Below, in pieces: positions 51,383 through 60,225 of a DNA stretch of 64,000 bases. Position numbers and translations under genes: made by a program. The notes under the pieces were generated by a model. The model was not told where the DNA came from. It worked only from the letters and a program-made list of their open reading frames with translations, and ran no database searches. How positions within the stretch are numbered: the stretch's first letter is position 1; every line of letters begins with the position of its first letter. Where the stretch lies: positions 620,001 through 684,000 of the forward strand of contig NZ_QMDI01000002.1 in NCBI RefSeq assembly GCF_003336755.1, written 5' to 3'. The DNA comes from Elioraea thermophila (ex Habib et al. 2022) (GTDB taxonomy: Bacteria; Pseudomonadota; Alphaproteobacteria; Acetobacterales; Acetobacteraceae).

Positions 51383-53428
51383 ATGGCCGTCGCACGCCTT
51401 TGCACCTTGGTTCTCGTTTGCGTCGCGCTCCTCGCCGCGGCGACGGCTGGGCGCGCCGCGCCGGGCCTCGGCGAGTGGGTGCGCGCCGAACGCGCCGACC
51501 TCAGGCTGGTCTCCGCAGTCGACAGTGTGGCGGAACGGCGCGATACCGTGCGTCTCGGCCTTCATGTGCGCCTCGACGAGGGCTGGAAACTCTATTGGCG
51601 AAGCCCAGGGACAGCCGGCCTGCCGCCGGAGATCGCCTGGGACGGGTCGGAGAACCTTGCCGCGGCAACCATCCTGTGGCCGGCGCCGAGGCGTTTCACC
51701 CTCTTCGGCCTGCAGAGCTTCGGCTACGAGGGCGAGGTCGTGCTGCCGGTCGAGGCCCGGCTCGCCGAGGCCGGGGCGCCGGCGATGTTCCGCGCCGAAG
51801 TGTCGTACCTCGTCTGCCGCGAGATCTGCGTCCCCGGCGCGGCCGCGCTCTTCTTGGCGCTGGATCGCGGCGAGGGCGCGCCGTCTGCCGCCGCGCACCT
51901 GATCGGTCGCTTCCTCGGCCGCGTTCCCGCCCCGGCAGAGGCGGCGTCGATCGCCTTCGCGGCGGAGATGGGTGCGCGCGGCCTGACCGTGACCGCACGG
52001 GCCCCGCTTCCCTTCGCCGCGCCCGACCTGTTCGTCGAAGCGGCCGGTGCGCCCGACCTGCCGGCGCCGACGGTCTCGCTCGCCGAAGGGGGGCGGCTCG
52101 CGCGGTTTCACTTCGCGTCCTCCGCACCGCTTGCGGCCGAGACCCTTCGCCTGACCCTGGTCGATGGCGGGCTCGCGGTCGAGGGGGTCGCCACGGTTGC
52201 CCGCGGTTCGGCGGGGCTGTGGCCGATCCTGCTCATCGCCCTCGCGGGCGGCCTGATCCTGAACCTGATGCCCTGCGTGCTGCCGGTGCTGGCGATGAAG
52301 GTGAGCGGCGTGGCCGCCCTGGCGGGCCGACACCGCACAGTGGTGCGGACGAAGCTCGCGGCCACCGCGGCCGGGGTGGTCGGGGCGATGGTGCTGCTCG
52401 GGGCGGCACTCGCCCTCGTGCGCGCCGCCGGGGGCGCCGTGGGCTGGGGCGTGCAGTTCCAGGAGCCCCTGTTCCTCGCCTTCATGGCGGCGGTGACCGC
52501 CCTCTTCGCCTACAACCTCTGGGGCCTGTTCTCGGTTCCCGCCCCCGCCTGGGCCGGCGTGGCCGCGGACGCTGCGCCGAAGCGGGGGCTGCTCGGGGAC
52601 GTCGCCACCGGGGCCTTCGCGACCCTGCTCGCCACGCCGTGTTCCGCTCCCTTCGTCGGCACCGCCGCCGCCTGGGCGCTGTCGCGCGGCCCTGCCGAGA
52701 TTCTTGCCGTCTTCGCCGCCCTCGGCCTGGGGCTTGCCTCCCCCTGGATCCTGTTCGCCTTCGCCCCCGGCGCCATCGCCTGGCTGCCGCGGCCGGGCGC
52801 GTGGATGGTTCGGCTCCGCCTCGTACTCGGCCTTCTCCTTGCCGGCACCTCGGTCTGGCTCGTCTCGGTGCTCGCCGCACAGGTCGGAGCGACAGCCGCC
52901 CTGTCCGTCGCGCTCACCCTGATCATCGCCGGGGTCGTCCTCGCACTCGCACGCGGGCGTCGCATCGCGCTCCCGGCCGCCGGGGCGCTTGCCGTCGCCG
53001 CCGTCGCCCTGCCGCTGGTGAGCGGGGTGGGGCCGGCGACCCGCGCGGCCTACGCCGACGCCACCGCCTTGCCCTTCGCTCCGGAGGAACTCCCCGAGCG
53101 CGCCCGAGCAGGCGAGGTCGTCCTGGTCGACATCACCGCCGACTGGTGCGTCACCTGCCAGGTGAACAAGGCGTTGGTCCTCAACCGCGGCGCGGTCGCC
53201 GACCTGCTCAAGCACGAGGTGCGGGTGATGCGCGGCGACTGGACCCGGCCCGACCCGGCGATCGCCGCCTTCCTCGCCGCGCACGGTCGGGTGGGAATCC
53301 CGTTCAACGCGGTCTATGGCCCCGGCGCGCCACAAGGCATCGTGCTGCCCGAGTTGCTTTCCGAAAACGCCGTGCTGGAGGCGATCGCCCGGGCGCAGCG
53401 CCGCGACACGGTCGCCGACCAGCGCTGA
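51383..53428 (+). CDS. DsbD/ScsB-type thiol:disulfide interchange protein
   Basis: 681 residues. The signal peptide 'LCTLVLVCVALLAAATAGRAA' is followed by a periplasmic domain with Cys pair 'YLVCREICVPG'. The eight-helix DsbD membrane domain carries its paired cysteines in 'LNLMPCVLPVLAMKVSG' and 'LATPCSAPFVGTA'. The C-terminal thioredoxin-like domain has 'ADWCVTCQVNK' (Cys589/Cys592). It carries electrons from cytoplasmic thioredoxin to periplasmic targets. The N-terminal domain with C-x3-C-like spacing points to ScsB/DipZ-like proteins rather than classical DsbD. The peroxiredoxin gene follows. Confidence 0.9.
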   Translation: MAVARLCTLVLVCVALLAAATAGRAAPGLGEWVRAERADLRLVSAVDSVAERRDTVRLGLHVRLDEGWKLYWRSPGTAGLPPEIAWDGSENLAAATILWPAPRRFTLFGLQSFGYEGEVVLPVEARLAEAGAPAMFRAEVSYLVCREICVPGAAALFLALDRGEGAPSAAAHLIGRFLGRVPAPAEAASIAFAAEMGARGLTVTARAPLPFAAPDLFVEAAGAPDLPAPTVSLAEGGRLARFHFASSAPLAAETLRLTLVDGGLAVEGVATVARGSAGLWPILLIALAGGLILNLMPCVLPVLAMKVSGVAALAGRHRTVVRTKLAATAAGVVGAMVLLGAALALVRAAGGAVGWGVQFQEPLFLAFMAAVTALFAYNLWGLFSVPAPAWAGVAADAAPKRGLLGDVATGAFATLLATPCSAPFVGTAAAWALSRGPAEILAVFAALGLGLASPWILFAFAPGAIAWLPRPGAWMVRLRLVLGLLLAGTSVWLVSVLAAQVGATAALSVALTLIIAGVVLALARGRRIALPAAGALAVAAVALPLVSGVGPATRAAYADATALPFAPEELPERARAGEVVLVDITADWCVTCQVNKALVLNRGAVADLLKHEVRVMRGDWTRPDPAIAAFLAAHGRVGIPFNAVYGPGAPQGIVLPELLSENAVLEAIARAQRRDTVADQR

Positions 53429-53487
53429 CGCGCCGGCACTTTGCCGCTATAGGGCGGCTGATCCGCATCAAGGGGAGACCAGAGACG

Positions 53488-53970
53488 ATGACGATCAAGG
53501 TCGGCGACCGCATCCCGTCCGCCAAGCTGATGCACGTCACGGCGGACGGCGCGCGCGAAGTGACGACGGAGGAGATCTTCGGGGGCAAGACGGTGGTGCT
53601 GTTCGCCGTCCCCGGCGCCTTCACGCCGACCTGCTCGATCAAGCACCTGCCGGGCTTCCTCGAGCATCTCGATGCGTTGAAGGCGAAGGGCGTGGATACG
53701 GTCGCCTGCATGGCGGTGAACGATCAGTTCGTGATGGAGGCGTGGGCGAAGAGCCAGAACGCCATCGACAAGATCATGTTCCTCGCCGACGGGTCGGGGC
53801 TGTTCACCAAGGCCTTGGGGCTCGAGTTCGACCTCACCGCGCGCGGGCTCGGCATCCGCGCGCAACGCTTCGCGATGATCGTCAAGGACGGCGTGGTGAC
53901 CTATCTCGGCGTCGAGGAGCCGGGCGGCTTCGAGGTATCCAAGGCCGAGGCCGTGCTGGCCGCTCTCTGA
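53488..53970 (+). CDS. Prx5-type (type II) peroxiredoxin
   Basis: 160 residues. 'VVLFAVPGAFTPTCSIKHLPGFLEHLDALKAKGVDTVACMAVNDQFVMEAW' contains peroxidatic Cys49 in the PGAFTPTCS motif; 'LGIRAQRFAMIVKDGVVTYLGVEEPGGFEVSKAEAVL' is the typical C-terminus. It reduces peroxides, probably with glutaredoxin or thioredoxin. ATG 53488 has GGGGAGA upstream. It lies downstream of the dsbD-like gene on the same strand, 59 bp away, so a shared thiol-redox role is plausible. Confidence 0.93.
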   Translation: MTIKVGDRIPSAKLMHVTADGAREVTTEEIFGGKTVVLFAVPGAFTPTCSIKHLPGFLEHLDALKAKGVDTVACMAVNDQFVMEAWAKSQNAIDKIMFLADGSGLFTKALGLEFDLTARGLGIRAQRFAMIVKDGVVTYLGVEEPGGFEVSKAEAVLAAL

Positions 53971-54024
53971 CCCGGCGCGCCGGAGCGTCCGCAAGCGAAC
54001 GGAGAGGGGCGGGAGGCTAACCGG

Positions 54025-54501
54025 TCAGCCCGCCGACCTCTCGCGCGACGCGAGCAGGGCTTCGCGCGCCGCCGTCGCGAGCCGATCGGCGCGCTCGTTC
54101 ATTTCGTCTCCGGCATGCCCGCGCACCCAACGCCACTCCACCTCGTGACGGGCGGCCGCGGCGAGCAGGCGCTCCCAGAGATCGCGGTTCGCCACCGGGT
54201 CCTTCGCCGCGTTTCGCCAGCCGCGCCGCACCCAGCCCTCGAGCCAGCGGGTGACGCCGTTGCGCAGATACTCGCTGTCGGTGTGGATGATCATGCGGGC
54301 GGGGCGCTTCGGCGCCTCCAGCGCGGCGATGGCGGCGGTGAGCTCCATCCGGTTGTTGGTGGTCTCCGCTTCCGCGCCCGAGAGCTCCTTCTCGTGATCG
54401 CGCCAGCGCAGGATCGCCGCCCAGCCGCCGGGGCCGGGGTTCGGCCTGCAGCCGCCGTCCGTCCACGCCTCGATCAGGGGCTTCTCACGCGCCGCGGCCA
54501 T
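54025..54501 (-). CDS. rnhA: Ribonuclease HI
   Basis: 158 residues with the complete catalytic set: Asp15 ('[16 protein letters not shown]'), Glu53 ('[10 protein letters not shown]'), Asp75 ('[16 protein letters not shown]'), His129 and Asp139 ('[17 protein letters not shown]'). It degrades RNA in RNA-DNA hybrids. The start overlaps the 3' end of thrB by 17 bp on the same strand; the ispH-thrB-rnhA order is conserved in alphaproteobacteria. Confidence 0.96.
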   Translation of the reverse strand: MAAAREKPLIEAWTDGGCRPNPGPGGWAAILRWRDHEKELSGAEAETTNNRMELTAAIAALEAPKRPARMIIHTDSEYLRNGVTRWLEGWVRRGWRNAAKDPVANRDLWERLLAAAARHEVEWRWVRGHAGDEMNERADRLATAAREALLASRERSAG

Positions 54502-55450
54502 AGTCCGCCGCCGTTTTCACACCGCGATGGAAGCGGAGTTTGCGCAGGTATTCGAGCGGATCCTTCGGGGTGACGAAGGCGCCGGGCGGGTGGTTCAGCC
54601 AGTCGTGCAGGCGGGTGAGCAGGAAGCGCATCGCCGCGCCCGCGCACAGCACGGGGAGAGCCTCGGCCTCTTCGCGCGACAGCGGCCGTTTCGCCTCGTA
54701 GGCGGCGATCATCCCCGCCCCCTTGGTCAGGTTGAACGAGCCGTCCGGCTCGAAGCACCAGGCGTTGAGACAGACCGCGAGGTCGTAGGCGAGGAGGTCG
54801 GTGCAGGCGAAATAGAAGTCGATCAGCCCCGACACGGCATCGCCCAGGAAGAACACGTTGTCGGGGAAGAGATCGGCGTGGATCTGCCCGCGCGGCAGCC
54901 CCGTCGGCCAGGCGGCAATGATGGCCTCGAGCGAGTCGACGAGCTCTTCGCCGAGCCCCGGCCGGACCTCGTCGGCCCGGCCGAGCGAGGCCGCGAGCAG
55001 CGGCGGCCAGCCGCCGGGCCCGAGCGCATTCTTCCGCTCGAGCCCGAAGCCCGCGCCCGCCTCGTGCAGTTCGGCGAGTGCTGCACCGACGGCGGCGCAG
55101 TGTTCGTTGCGGATCCGTCTCGGCCACACCCCGGGCAGGAAGGTGACGATGGCGGCGGGGCGGGCGCAGAGCTCGCCCCAAAGCCTCCCCTCGCGATCCC
55201 GCACCGGCAGCGGGCAGCGTACGCCGCGCGCGGCGAGGTGCTGCATCAGGCCGAGGAAGTAGGGCAGGTCCCGCGCATCGACCCGCTTCTCGTACAGGGT
55301 GAGGATGAACTGGCCGCGCTCGGTGGCGAGCAGGAAGTTCGAGTTCTCCACCCCCTCCGCGATGCCCTTGAAGGAGACGAGCCCGCCCAAGTCGTAACGC
55401 TCGAGGAACAGGCTGAGCGCCTCGTCCGAAACCTCCGTGTAGACCGCCAT
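54485..55450 (-). CDS. thrB: Homoserine kinase ThrB (type II, APH-fold)
   Basis: 321 residues. '[36 protein letters not shown]', '[53 protein letters not shown]' (catalytic HxDxxxxN loop) and '[14 protein letters not shown]' identify the aminoglycoside-phosphotransferase-fold homoserine kinase of proteobacteria. It makes O-phosphohomoserine for threonine. The gene starts 12 bp after ispH and overlaps rnhA. Confidence 0.94.
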   Translation of the reverse strand: MAVYTEVSDEALSLFLERYDLGGLVSFKGIAEGVENSNFLLATERGQFILTLYEKRVDARDLPYFLGLMQHLAARGVRCPLPVRDREGRLWGELCARPAAIVTFLPGVWPRRIRNEHCAAVGAALAELHEAGAGFGLERKNALGPGGWPPLLAASLGRADEVRPGLGEELVDSLEAIIAAWPTGLPRGQIHADLFPDNVFFLGDAVSGLIDFYFACTDLLAYDLAVCLNAWCFEPDGSFNLTKGAGMIAAYEAKRPLSREEAEALPVLCAGAAMRFLLTRLHDWLNHPPGAFVTPKDPLEYLRKLRFHRGVKTAADYGRGA

Positions 55451-55462
55451 TCGGAAACCGCG

Positions 55463-56431
55463 TCAGACGGCAAGCGCGGCCGGCAGGCGGAAGGTGACGT
55501 CCTCCTCGGCGACCACGACCTCCTCGAGGCTGACCGCGAAGCGCTCGCGCAAGGCGGCGATCACCTCCTCGACCAGCACCTCGGGGGCGGAGGCACCGGC
55601 GGTGAGGCCGAGGGTGGCGACGCCATCAAGGGGAACCGCGGCGAGGTCGGCCGCGCGCTGGATCAGTCGTGCGGCCGGTGCCCCGGTCTTCAGCGCGACC
55701 TCGACCAGACGCTGCGAATTCGATGAGTTCGGCGCGCCGATCACCAGCACCAGGTCGGCGCGCGGCGCGACTGCCTTCACCGCCGCTTGGCGATTGGTCG
55801 TCGCGTAGCAGATGTCCTCGCGGCGGGGGCCTTCGATGTCGGGGAAGCGTTCGCGCAGGACGGCGATGATCTCCGCCGTGTCATCGACCGAGAGTGTCGT
55901 TTGGGTGATGTAGGCGAGCGCCTCGGCCTCCGGCGGCGGCGCCACGCGGCGGGCGTCCGCGACGTCCTCCACCAGCGTCACCGCGCCGGGCGGGAGCTGG
56001 CCCATCGTGCCCACCACCTCCGGATGGCCGGCATGGCCGATGAGGAACAAGTGGCGGCGCTTGGCGAAATGCTTCTCCGCCTCGCGGTGCACCTTGGTCA
56101 CCAGCGGGCAGGTCGCGTCCACCTGCACCATGCCGCGCGCGCGCGCCGCCTCGGGCACGGATTTCGGCACGCCGTGCGCGCTGAACACCACCGGCGCGCC
56201 GGCCCGCACGTCCTCCTCCGGGATCTCGTCCAGTTCCTCGACGAACACCGCTCCCTTGGCGGCGAGGCTTTCAACCACGAACCGATTGTGCACGATCTCG
56301 TGCCGCACATAGACGGGCGGCCCGTGCCGACGAAGCAGCTCCTCGACGATCTTGATCGCGCGATCCACCCCCGCGCAGAACCCCCTCGGCCCGGCGAGCA
56401 GGACGGTGAGCGGGGGCTTGGCGTCGGTCAT
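55463..56431 (-). CDS. ispH: 4-hydroxy-3-methylbut-2-enyl diphosphate reductase
   Basis: 322 residues. Three cluster-ligand cysteines are present: Cys19 ('[13 protein letters not shown]'), Cys108 ('[18 protein letters not shown]') and Cys208 ('[12 protein letters not shown]'). '[11 protein letters not shown]' and '[15 protein letters not shown]' bind the diphosphate substrate. This 4Fe-4S enzyme performs the last step of the MEP isoprenoid pathway. ATG 56431 gives the usual length; a 36-codon extension is a shadow. It is divergent from the CDGSH gene by 119 bp. Confidence 0.96.
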   Translation of the reverse strand: MTDAKPPLTVLLAGPRGFCAGVDRAIKIVEELLRRHGPPVYVRHEIVHNRFVVESLAAKGAVFVEELDEIPEEDVRAGAPVVFSAHGVPKSVPEAARARGMVQVDATCPLVTKVHREAEKHFAKRRHLFLIGHAGHPEVVGTMGQLPPGAVTLVEDVADARRVAPPPEAEALAYITQTTLSVDDTAEIIAVLRERFPDIEGPRREDICYATTNRQAAVKAVAPRADLVLVIGAPNSSNSQRLVEVALKTGAPAARLIQRAADLAAVPLDGVATLGLTAGASAPEVLVEEVIAALRERFAVSLEEVVVAEEDVTFRLPAALAV

Positions 56432-56550
56432 CGGTCGCGGCCCGGTTGCGGGGTTGCACCTCGGCCCCCATAGTGCCTGCGAACGCGGCCGGGGCAAGCG
56501 GCATCGTCGCCCCGGGCGAAAGGACGACGCAGGACACAAGGCGAAGAGTG

Positions 56551-56823
56551 ATGAGCGAGAGCGTGCGGGAGGCCCTGCCGAAGGTGGCGCAGGCCGCGCC
56601 CTATCCCGTGGAGGTGAAGGCCGGCGAGAAGTATTGGTGGTGCTCCTGCGGGCTCTCCGCCACCCAGCCCTTCTGCGACGGCGCGCACAAGGGAACGGGG
56701 CTCAAATCGCTGATGTGGAAAGCCGAGAAGGACGAGACGGTCTGGCTCTGCGGTTGCAAGAAGACGAAGACGCCGCCCTTCTGCGACGGCAGCCACAACG
56801 AGCTCCTCGCCGGCGACCGCTGA
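56551..56823 (+). CDS. Double CDGSH iron-sulfur protein
   Basis: 90 residues with two CDGSH motifs: C31-x-C33...C42-D-G-A-H46 ('[16 protein letters not shown]') and C67-x-C69...C78-D-G-S-H82 ('[16 protein letters not shown]'). Each 3Cys-1His set should bind a 2Fe-2S cluster in the mitoNEET manner. The tandem arrangement resembles mitochondrial CISD3 (Miner2). Its role is probably electron or cluster transfer. ATG 56551 follows GCGAAGAG. A lipoprotein gene begins 1 bp downstream. Confidence 0.92.
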   Translation: MSESVREALPKVAQAAPYPVEVKAGEKYWWCSCGLSATQPFCDGAHKGTGLKSLMWKAEKDETVWLCGCKKTKTPPFCDGSHNELLAGDR

Positions 56824-56824
56824 C

Positions 56825-57379
56825 ATGCCCCGCCCTCTCGTCTGGCTTGCCGTCGCCCTCGCCGTGGGCGGTTGCGGGATGTTCGGCGGCGGTGGTGCCC
56901 AGACGGAGGCCCGGCGGCTCGACTGCCCCGAGATCGGCGGCACCGCCGAGACCTCCGATCTGCGACGCTATCGCGGCGCCGGTCGCGATCTCACCGACCT
57001 CGTGGTCGAGGCCAAGCTCACCGCGGTGACGGGGCGCTGCGAGCCGCTGGAGCGCCGCCGCGAAGGCGTGCGGGTGGCGCTGGCACCGACCATCGACGTG
57101 ATGCGCGGCCCCGCGGCACCCGGGCGAACCCTGACGGTGCCCTACTTCGTGGCCGTCGCCGACCCCTCGGGCCGCATTCCGGCCAAGCAGGTGTTCGAGA
57201 TCCCCGTCGAGTTCCCCGCCAACCGCTCCCGGCTCCGCCTGAGCGGCGAGGAGGTCACGGTCGATTTGCCGCTGAGGCCCGGTGAACGGGCCTCCGACTA
57301 CACCGTGCTCGTCGGCTTCCAGCTGAACGAAGAGGAACTCGCCACCAACCGCAGGCTGATCGCCGCCCGCCCGCGCTGA
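56825..57379 (+). CDS. Predicted lipoprotein of unknown function
   Basis: 184 residues. The signal 'LVWLAVALAVGGCGMFGGGG' has a lipobox (VGGC) with the lipidated Cys near residue 17. The mature part 'LVVEAKLTAVTGRCEPLERRREGVRVALAPTIDVMRGPAAPGRTLTVPYFVAVAD' and 'VEFPANRSRLRLSGEEVTVDLPL' suggests a beta-sandwich. I recognise no named domain. It is 1 bp after the CDGSH gene and probably co-transcribed with it. Confidence 0.75.
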   Translation: MPRPLVWLAVALAVGGCGMFGGGGAQTEARRLDCPEIGGTAETSDLRRYRGAGRDLTDLVVEAKLTAVTGRCEPLERRREGVRVALAPTIDVMRGPAAPGRTLTVPYFVAVADPSGRIPAKQVFEIPVEFPANRSRLRLSGEEVTVDLPLRPGERASDYTVLVGFQLNEEELATNRRLIAARPR

Positions 57380-57448
57380 GCGCCCTGCCCGCTCGGCTCG
57401 AGACGAGGTGTTGCCCGACCGCAAGACAGCAGACGATCCCAACCGCCC

Positions 57449-58393
57449 ATGCGCATCGACCTCCGCTTCGGTGGCATCTCCGGCGCCGCCCAGGCCGATC
57501 TCCGGCAGACGGTCGCCGAACTCGCCGAGCGTCGGCTGAAGCCCGCCATCGCGGGGTTCGGCGAGGAGCGGATCGCCCTCGCCGGCCGGCTGGAACGGAG
57601 CCGCCGACGCGAAGCCTACCGCGTGGCCCTGAGGCTTCGCCTTCCCGGCGGCGTGCTGACGGCGGACGAGGAGGGGGACTCGGTGCTGCCCGCCCTGCGC
57701 GGGGCCTTCGATGAGCTCGCCCGCCAGGCGGAGCGTCACCTTGCCGCGTTGCGCCGCGAGGGCGACTGGCGTCGGACCGAGCGCCGGGCACGGCTGCGCG
57801 CGCTGAAGCACGGCCTGCAGCCGGAGCGGCGGGACGCCCTGGAAAGCCTCTCTGCCCGCATCGCGCGCCATCTGCCTGGCCTCAGGAGCTTCGCCGCCGA
57901 GGATCTGGCGGCGATGGCCGAGCGGGGCATCGCGGCCGCCGACCTGATCGAGGCGCGCGAACTGATCGACGAGGTCGTGCTGGACGCGCTCTCTCGCCAC
58001 GGCGAGGCGCCGGCGGATGACCAGGCGTTCCTCGCCTGGCTTTATCGGCTGCTGGTCGACCGGCTGGACAGCCTGGCCTCCGCGCCCGCCGAGGCCGCCG
58101 AAGGCCCGGAGGCGTTGCCGCCCGAACCCGGCGTGGACGAGACGTTCGAGGAGCGTCTGATCGCCGCTCTCGATGCGGCGGAAGCGGCCCCCCCCGCTCC
58201 TCCCGGCCTCACCGCCCTGCCCACCGCCTGGCGGCGGGCTTGGCGACTCGTCCGCTTGGTCGGGCTGTCGCCGCAGCAGGCGGCCAGCGTGCTGCGCGTC
58301 GAGGCGTCGGAGGTGGAAACCTACCTTGCTGCCGCCACCCCCGTGCTCGGCGCCCATGCAGCAGAACGCGGCACGTCGCCGATCCGGAGTTGA
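57449..58393 (+). CDS. HPF/RaiA-like protein with a C-terminal sigma-70 region 4-like helix-turn-helix
   Basis: 314 residues. Residues 1-105 follow the beta-alpha-beta3-alpha pattern of hibernation-promoting factor: a helix 'LAERRLKPAIAGF', strands 'ALAGRLERSRRREAYRVALRLRLPGGVLTADEEG' and a final helix 'SVLPALRGAFDELARQAERHLAAL'. A helical middle part follows. Residues about 250-300 ('LPTAWRRAWRLVRLVGLSPQQAASVLRVEASEVETYLAAA') look like sigma-70 region 4 in ECF-type factors; no region 2 is seen. A ribosome-binding domain and a promoter-type HTH in one chain is unusual. Both domain calls are by pattern. Confidence 0.55.
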   Translation: MRIDLRFGGISGAAQADLRQTVAELAERRLKPAIAGFGEERIALAGRLERSRRREAYRVALRLRLPGGVLTADEEGDSVLPALRGAFDELARQAERHLAALRREGDWRRTERRARLRALKHGLQPERRDALESLSARIARHLPGLRSFAAEDLAAMAERGIAAADLIEARELIDEVVLDALSRHGEAPADDQAFLAWLYRLLVDRLDSLASAPAEAAEGPEALPPEPGVDETFEERLIAALDAAEAAPPAPPGLTALPTAWRRAWRLVRLVGLSPQQAASVLRVEASEVETYLAAATPVLGAHAAERGTSPIRS

Positions 58394-58437
58394 ACCGCAG
58401 CCGGGAGTCGGGCACAACGGCGGGGTCCGGACCACCC

Positions 58438-58675
58438 GGGCGGAAGAGAGCGCGGGCTCGCCCGCGCCGCCGAAGGCGCAACCGGCCCCCGGAAACGCTC
58501 AGGCACCAGGGACCGCCCAGGGATCGGACCTCTGGAAAGCCGGCGGCTGCCGGCAGGCGCTGCAAGAGGGCTCACGAGAAGCCTGCCCAGCGCAACCGGC
58601 GGCCGACGCACCGACGGAGTAAGCGGGCCTCGAGGGGTCCGCGAATCTCTCAGGTCACGGGACAGAGGGGGGCCA
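58438..58675 (+). ncRNA. Tandem glycine riboswitch upstream of gcvT
   Basis: Aptamer 1 is bounded by P1 GGGCGG (58438-58443) / CCGCCC (58513-58518). It contains the conserved CCGCCGAAGGCGCAACC block (about 58467-58483) and ACGCTCAGGCACCAGGGACC. Aptamer 2 has P1 CCTCTG (58529-58534) / CAGAGG (58663-58668), the conserved CACCGACGGAGTAAGCG (58609-58625) and CTCTCAGGTCACGGGACAG (58648-58666). The two aptamers are joined by a roughly 10-nt linker, the classical cooperative design. The arm between 58540 and 58600 in aptamer 2 is longer than usual. Glycine binding should turn on the glycine-cleavage operon. Confidence 0.92.
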
Positions 58676-58724
58676 GCGAGTCGCGGGCATGGGGCCTGCG
58701 GCGCGAGGGCCTTGCGGAGCGCCT

Positions 58725-59846
58725 GTGACCGAGACGTTGCTCGCCACCCCGCTCGAGTCGCTGCACCGCCGTCTCGGCGCGCGCCTCGTCCCCTTCGCAG
58801 GCTACGCGATGCCGGTGCAGTACCCGGCGGGCATCCTCGCCGAGCACGCGCACTGTCGCGCCAAGGCCGCGTTGTTCGACGTCTCGCACATGGGCCAGGT
58901 CTTGGTCGAGGGGCCCGGCGCAGCCGAGGCGCTGGAGCGCGCCACCCCGGCCGACCTCGTCGCGCTGCCTCCCGGCCGGCAGCGCTATGCCCTGCTGACG
59001 ACCGATTCGGGCGGCGTCCTCGATGACGCGATGATCGCCCGCCTGGCTGACGATCGGTTCTTCCTCGTGCTGAACGCGGCGCGCAAGGCGGTCGATCTCG
59101 GTCGTCTGCGCACGCTCCTGCCGCACGCGATCACCGTCACACCGCTCGAGGACCGCGCGCTGATCGCGCTGCAGGGACCTGCGGCCGAGGCCGTGCTCGC
59201 CCGCGCCGGCGCCCAAGCGGCCGTTGCGCTGCCCTTCCTCGGCGTGGCGGAGACGACGGTGGCGGGCGTCTCCGCCCTCGTCTCGCGCTCCGGCTACACC
59301 GGCGAGGACGGGTTCGAGATCAGCGTCGCGGCCGAGGACGCGATCCGGCTCGCCGAAATCCTGCTTGCGGATGCGGACGTCGCCCCGGCGGGCCTGGGCG
59401 CGCGCGACAGCCTTCGACTCGAGGCCGGATTGTGCCTCTATGGCAACGACATCGACGAGACCACCTCGCCGGTGGAAGCGGGCCTCGTCTGGACCATCGG
59501 CAAGCGCCGCCGTCTCGCCTGGGACTTTCCCGGGGCGGAGCGGATCAGGCGCGAACTCGACGAGGGGCCCGCGCGGTTGCGCGTCGGCATCGTGCCCGAG
59601 GGACGCCAGCCGGCGCGATCCGGCACCGAGGTGGTCGGCCCCGACGGCACGCCGATCGGGATCCTCACCTCGGGCACCTTCGGCCCCTCCTTCGGTGGCC
59701 CAGTCGCCATGGGCTACGTAGCAACCGCTTTTGCCCGCGACGGCACCCCCGTCGAGCTCTCGTTGCGGGGCCGGCTCGTTCCCGCCCGCATCCATCCCCT
59801 GCCCTTCGTCCCCCACCGTTACAAACGCAGCAACCGGACCGGCTGA
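58725..59846 (+). CDS. gcvT: Glycine cleavage system T protein (aminomethyltransferase)
   Basis: 373 residues. 'LVPFAGYAMPVQYPAGILAEHAHCRAKAALFDVSHMGQV', 'SRSGYTGEDGFEISV', 'GLGARDSLRLEAGLCLYGNDIDETTSPVEAGLVWTIGKRR' and 'VTSGTFGPSF'-like end are typical. It transfers the methylene group from the H-protein-bound aminomethyl arm to tetrahydrofolate and frees ammonia. GTG 58725 is chosen because GGAG lies 5 nt upstream; the longer frame from 58689 begins in poor sequence near the riboswitch end. Confidence 0.95.
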   Translation: MTETLLATPLESLHRRLGARLVPFAGYAMPVQYPAGILAEHAHCRAKAALFDVSHMGQVLVEGPGAAEALERATPADLVALPPGRQRYALLTTDSGGVLDDAMIARLADDRFFLVLNAARKAVDLGRLRTLLPHAITVTPLEDRALIALQGPAAEAVLARAGAQAAVALPFLGVAETTVAGVSALVSRSGYTGEDGFEISVAAEDAIRLAEILLADADVAPAGLGARDSLRLEAGLCLYGNDIDETTSPVEAGLVWTIGKRRRLAWDFPGAERIRRELDEGPARLRVGIVPEGRQPARSGTEVVGPDGTPIGILTSGTFGPSFGGPVAMGYVATAFARDGTPVELSLRGRLVPARIHPLPFVPHRYKRSNRTG

Positions 59847-59849
59847 GCC

Positions 59850-60224
59850 ATGAGCGAGATGAAGTTCACCAAGGACCATGAGTGGATCAGGCTCGATGGC
59901 GACGTCGCCACCGTCGGCATCACCGACCATGCGCAGACGGCGCTCGGCGACGTCGTCTTCGTCGAGCTGCCCGAGGTCGGCCGCATGGTTGCGGCGGGCG
60001 AAGCCTGCGCGGTGGTGGAGAGCGTGAAGGCCGCCTCCGACATCTACGCCCCCATCTCCGGCAAGGTGGTGGAAGTGAACCACGCCCTCTCGGACAACCC
60101 GGGCCTGGTCAACGCCTCACCACTGGAGGAGGGCTGGTTCTTCCGCCTCGAACCTTCGGATGCGGCGGAACTGGAGGCTTTGATGGACGAGACCGCCTAC
60201 GCCGCCTACCTGGAGACCCTGTGA
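59850..60224 (+). CDS. gcvH: Glycine cleavage system H protein
   Basis: 124 residues. The lipoylated Lys60 sits in '[28 protein letters not shown]'. The start '[41 protein letters not shown]' is canonical. It shuttles the aminomethyl group between P, T and L proteins. It lies 3 bp after gcvT and 1 bp before gcvP. Confidence 0.98.
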   Translation: MSEMKFTKDHEWIRLDGDVATVGITDHAQTALGDVVFVELPEVGRMVAAGEACAVVESVKAASDIYAPISGKVVEVNHALSDNPGLVNASPLEEGWFFRLEPSDAAELEALMDETAYAAYLETL

Positions 60225-60225
60225 G

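Noticed and set aside
50515..53487. A long + strand open frame running through dsbD into the peroxiredoxin
   Set aside because: It is a shadow of the MFS, yqgE and dsbD region that happens to join the true peroxiredoxin frame. The ATG at 53488 with its ribosome-binding site is the real start.
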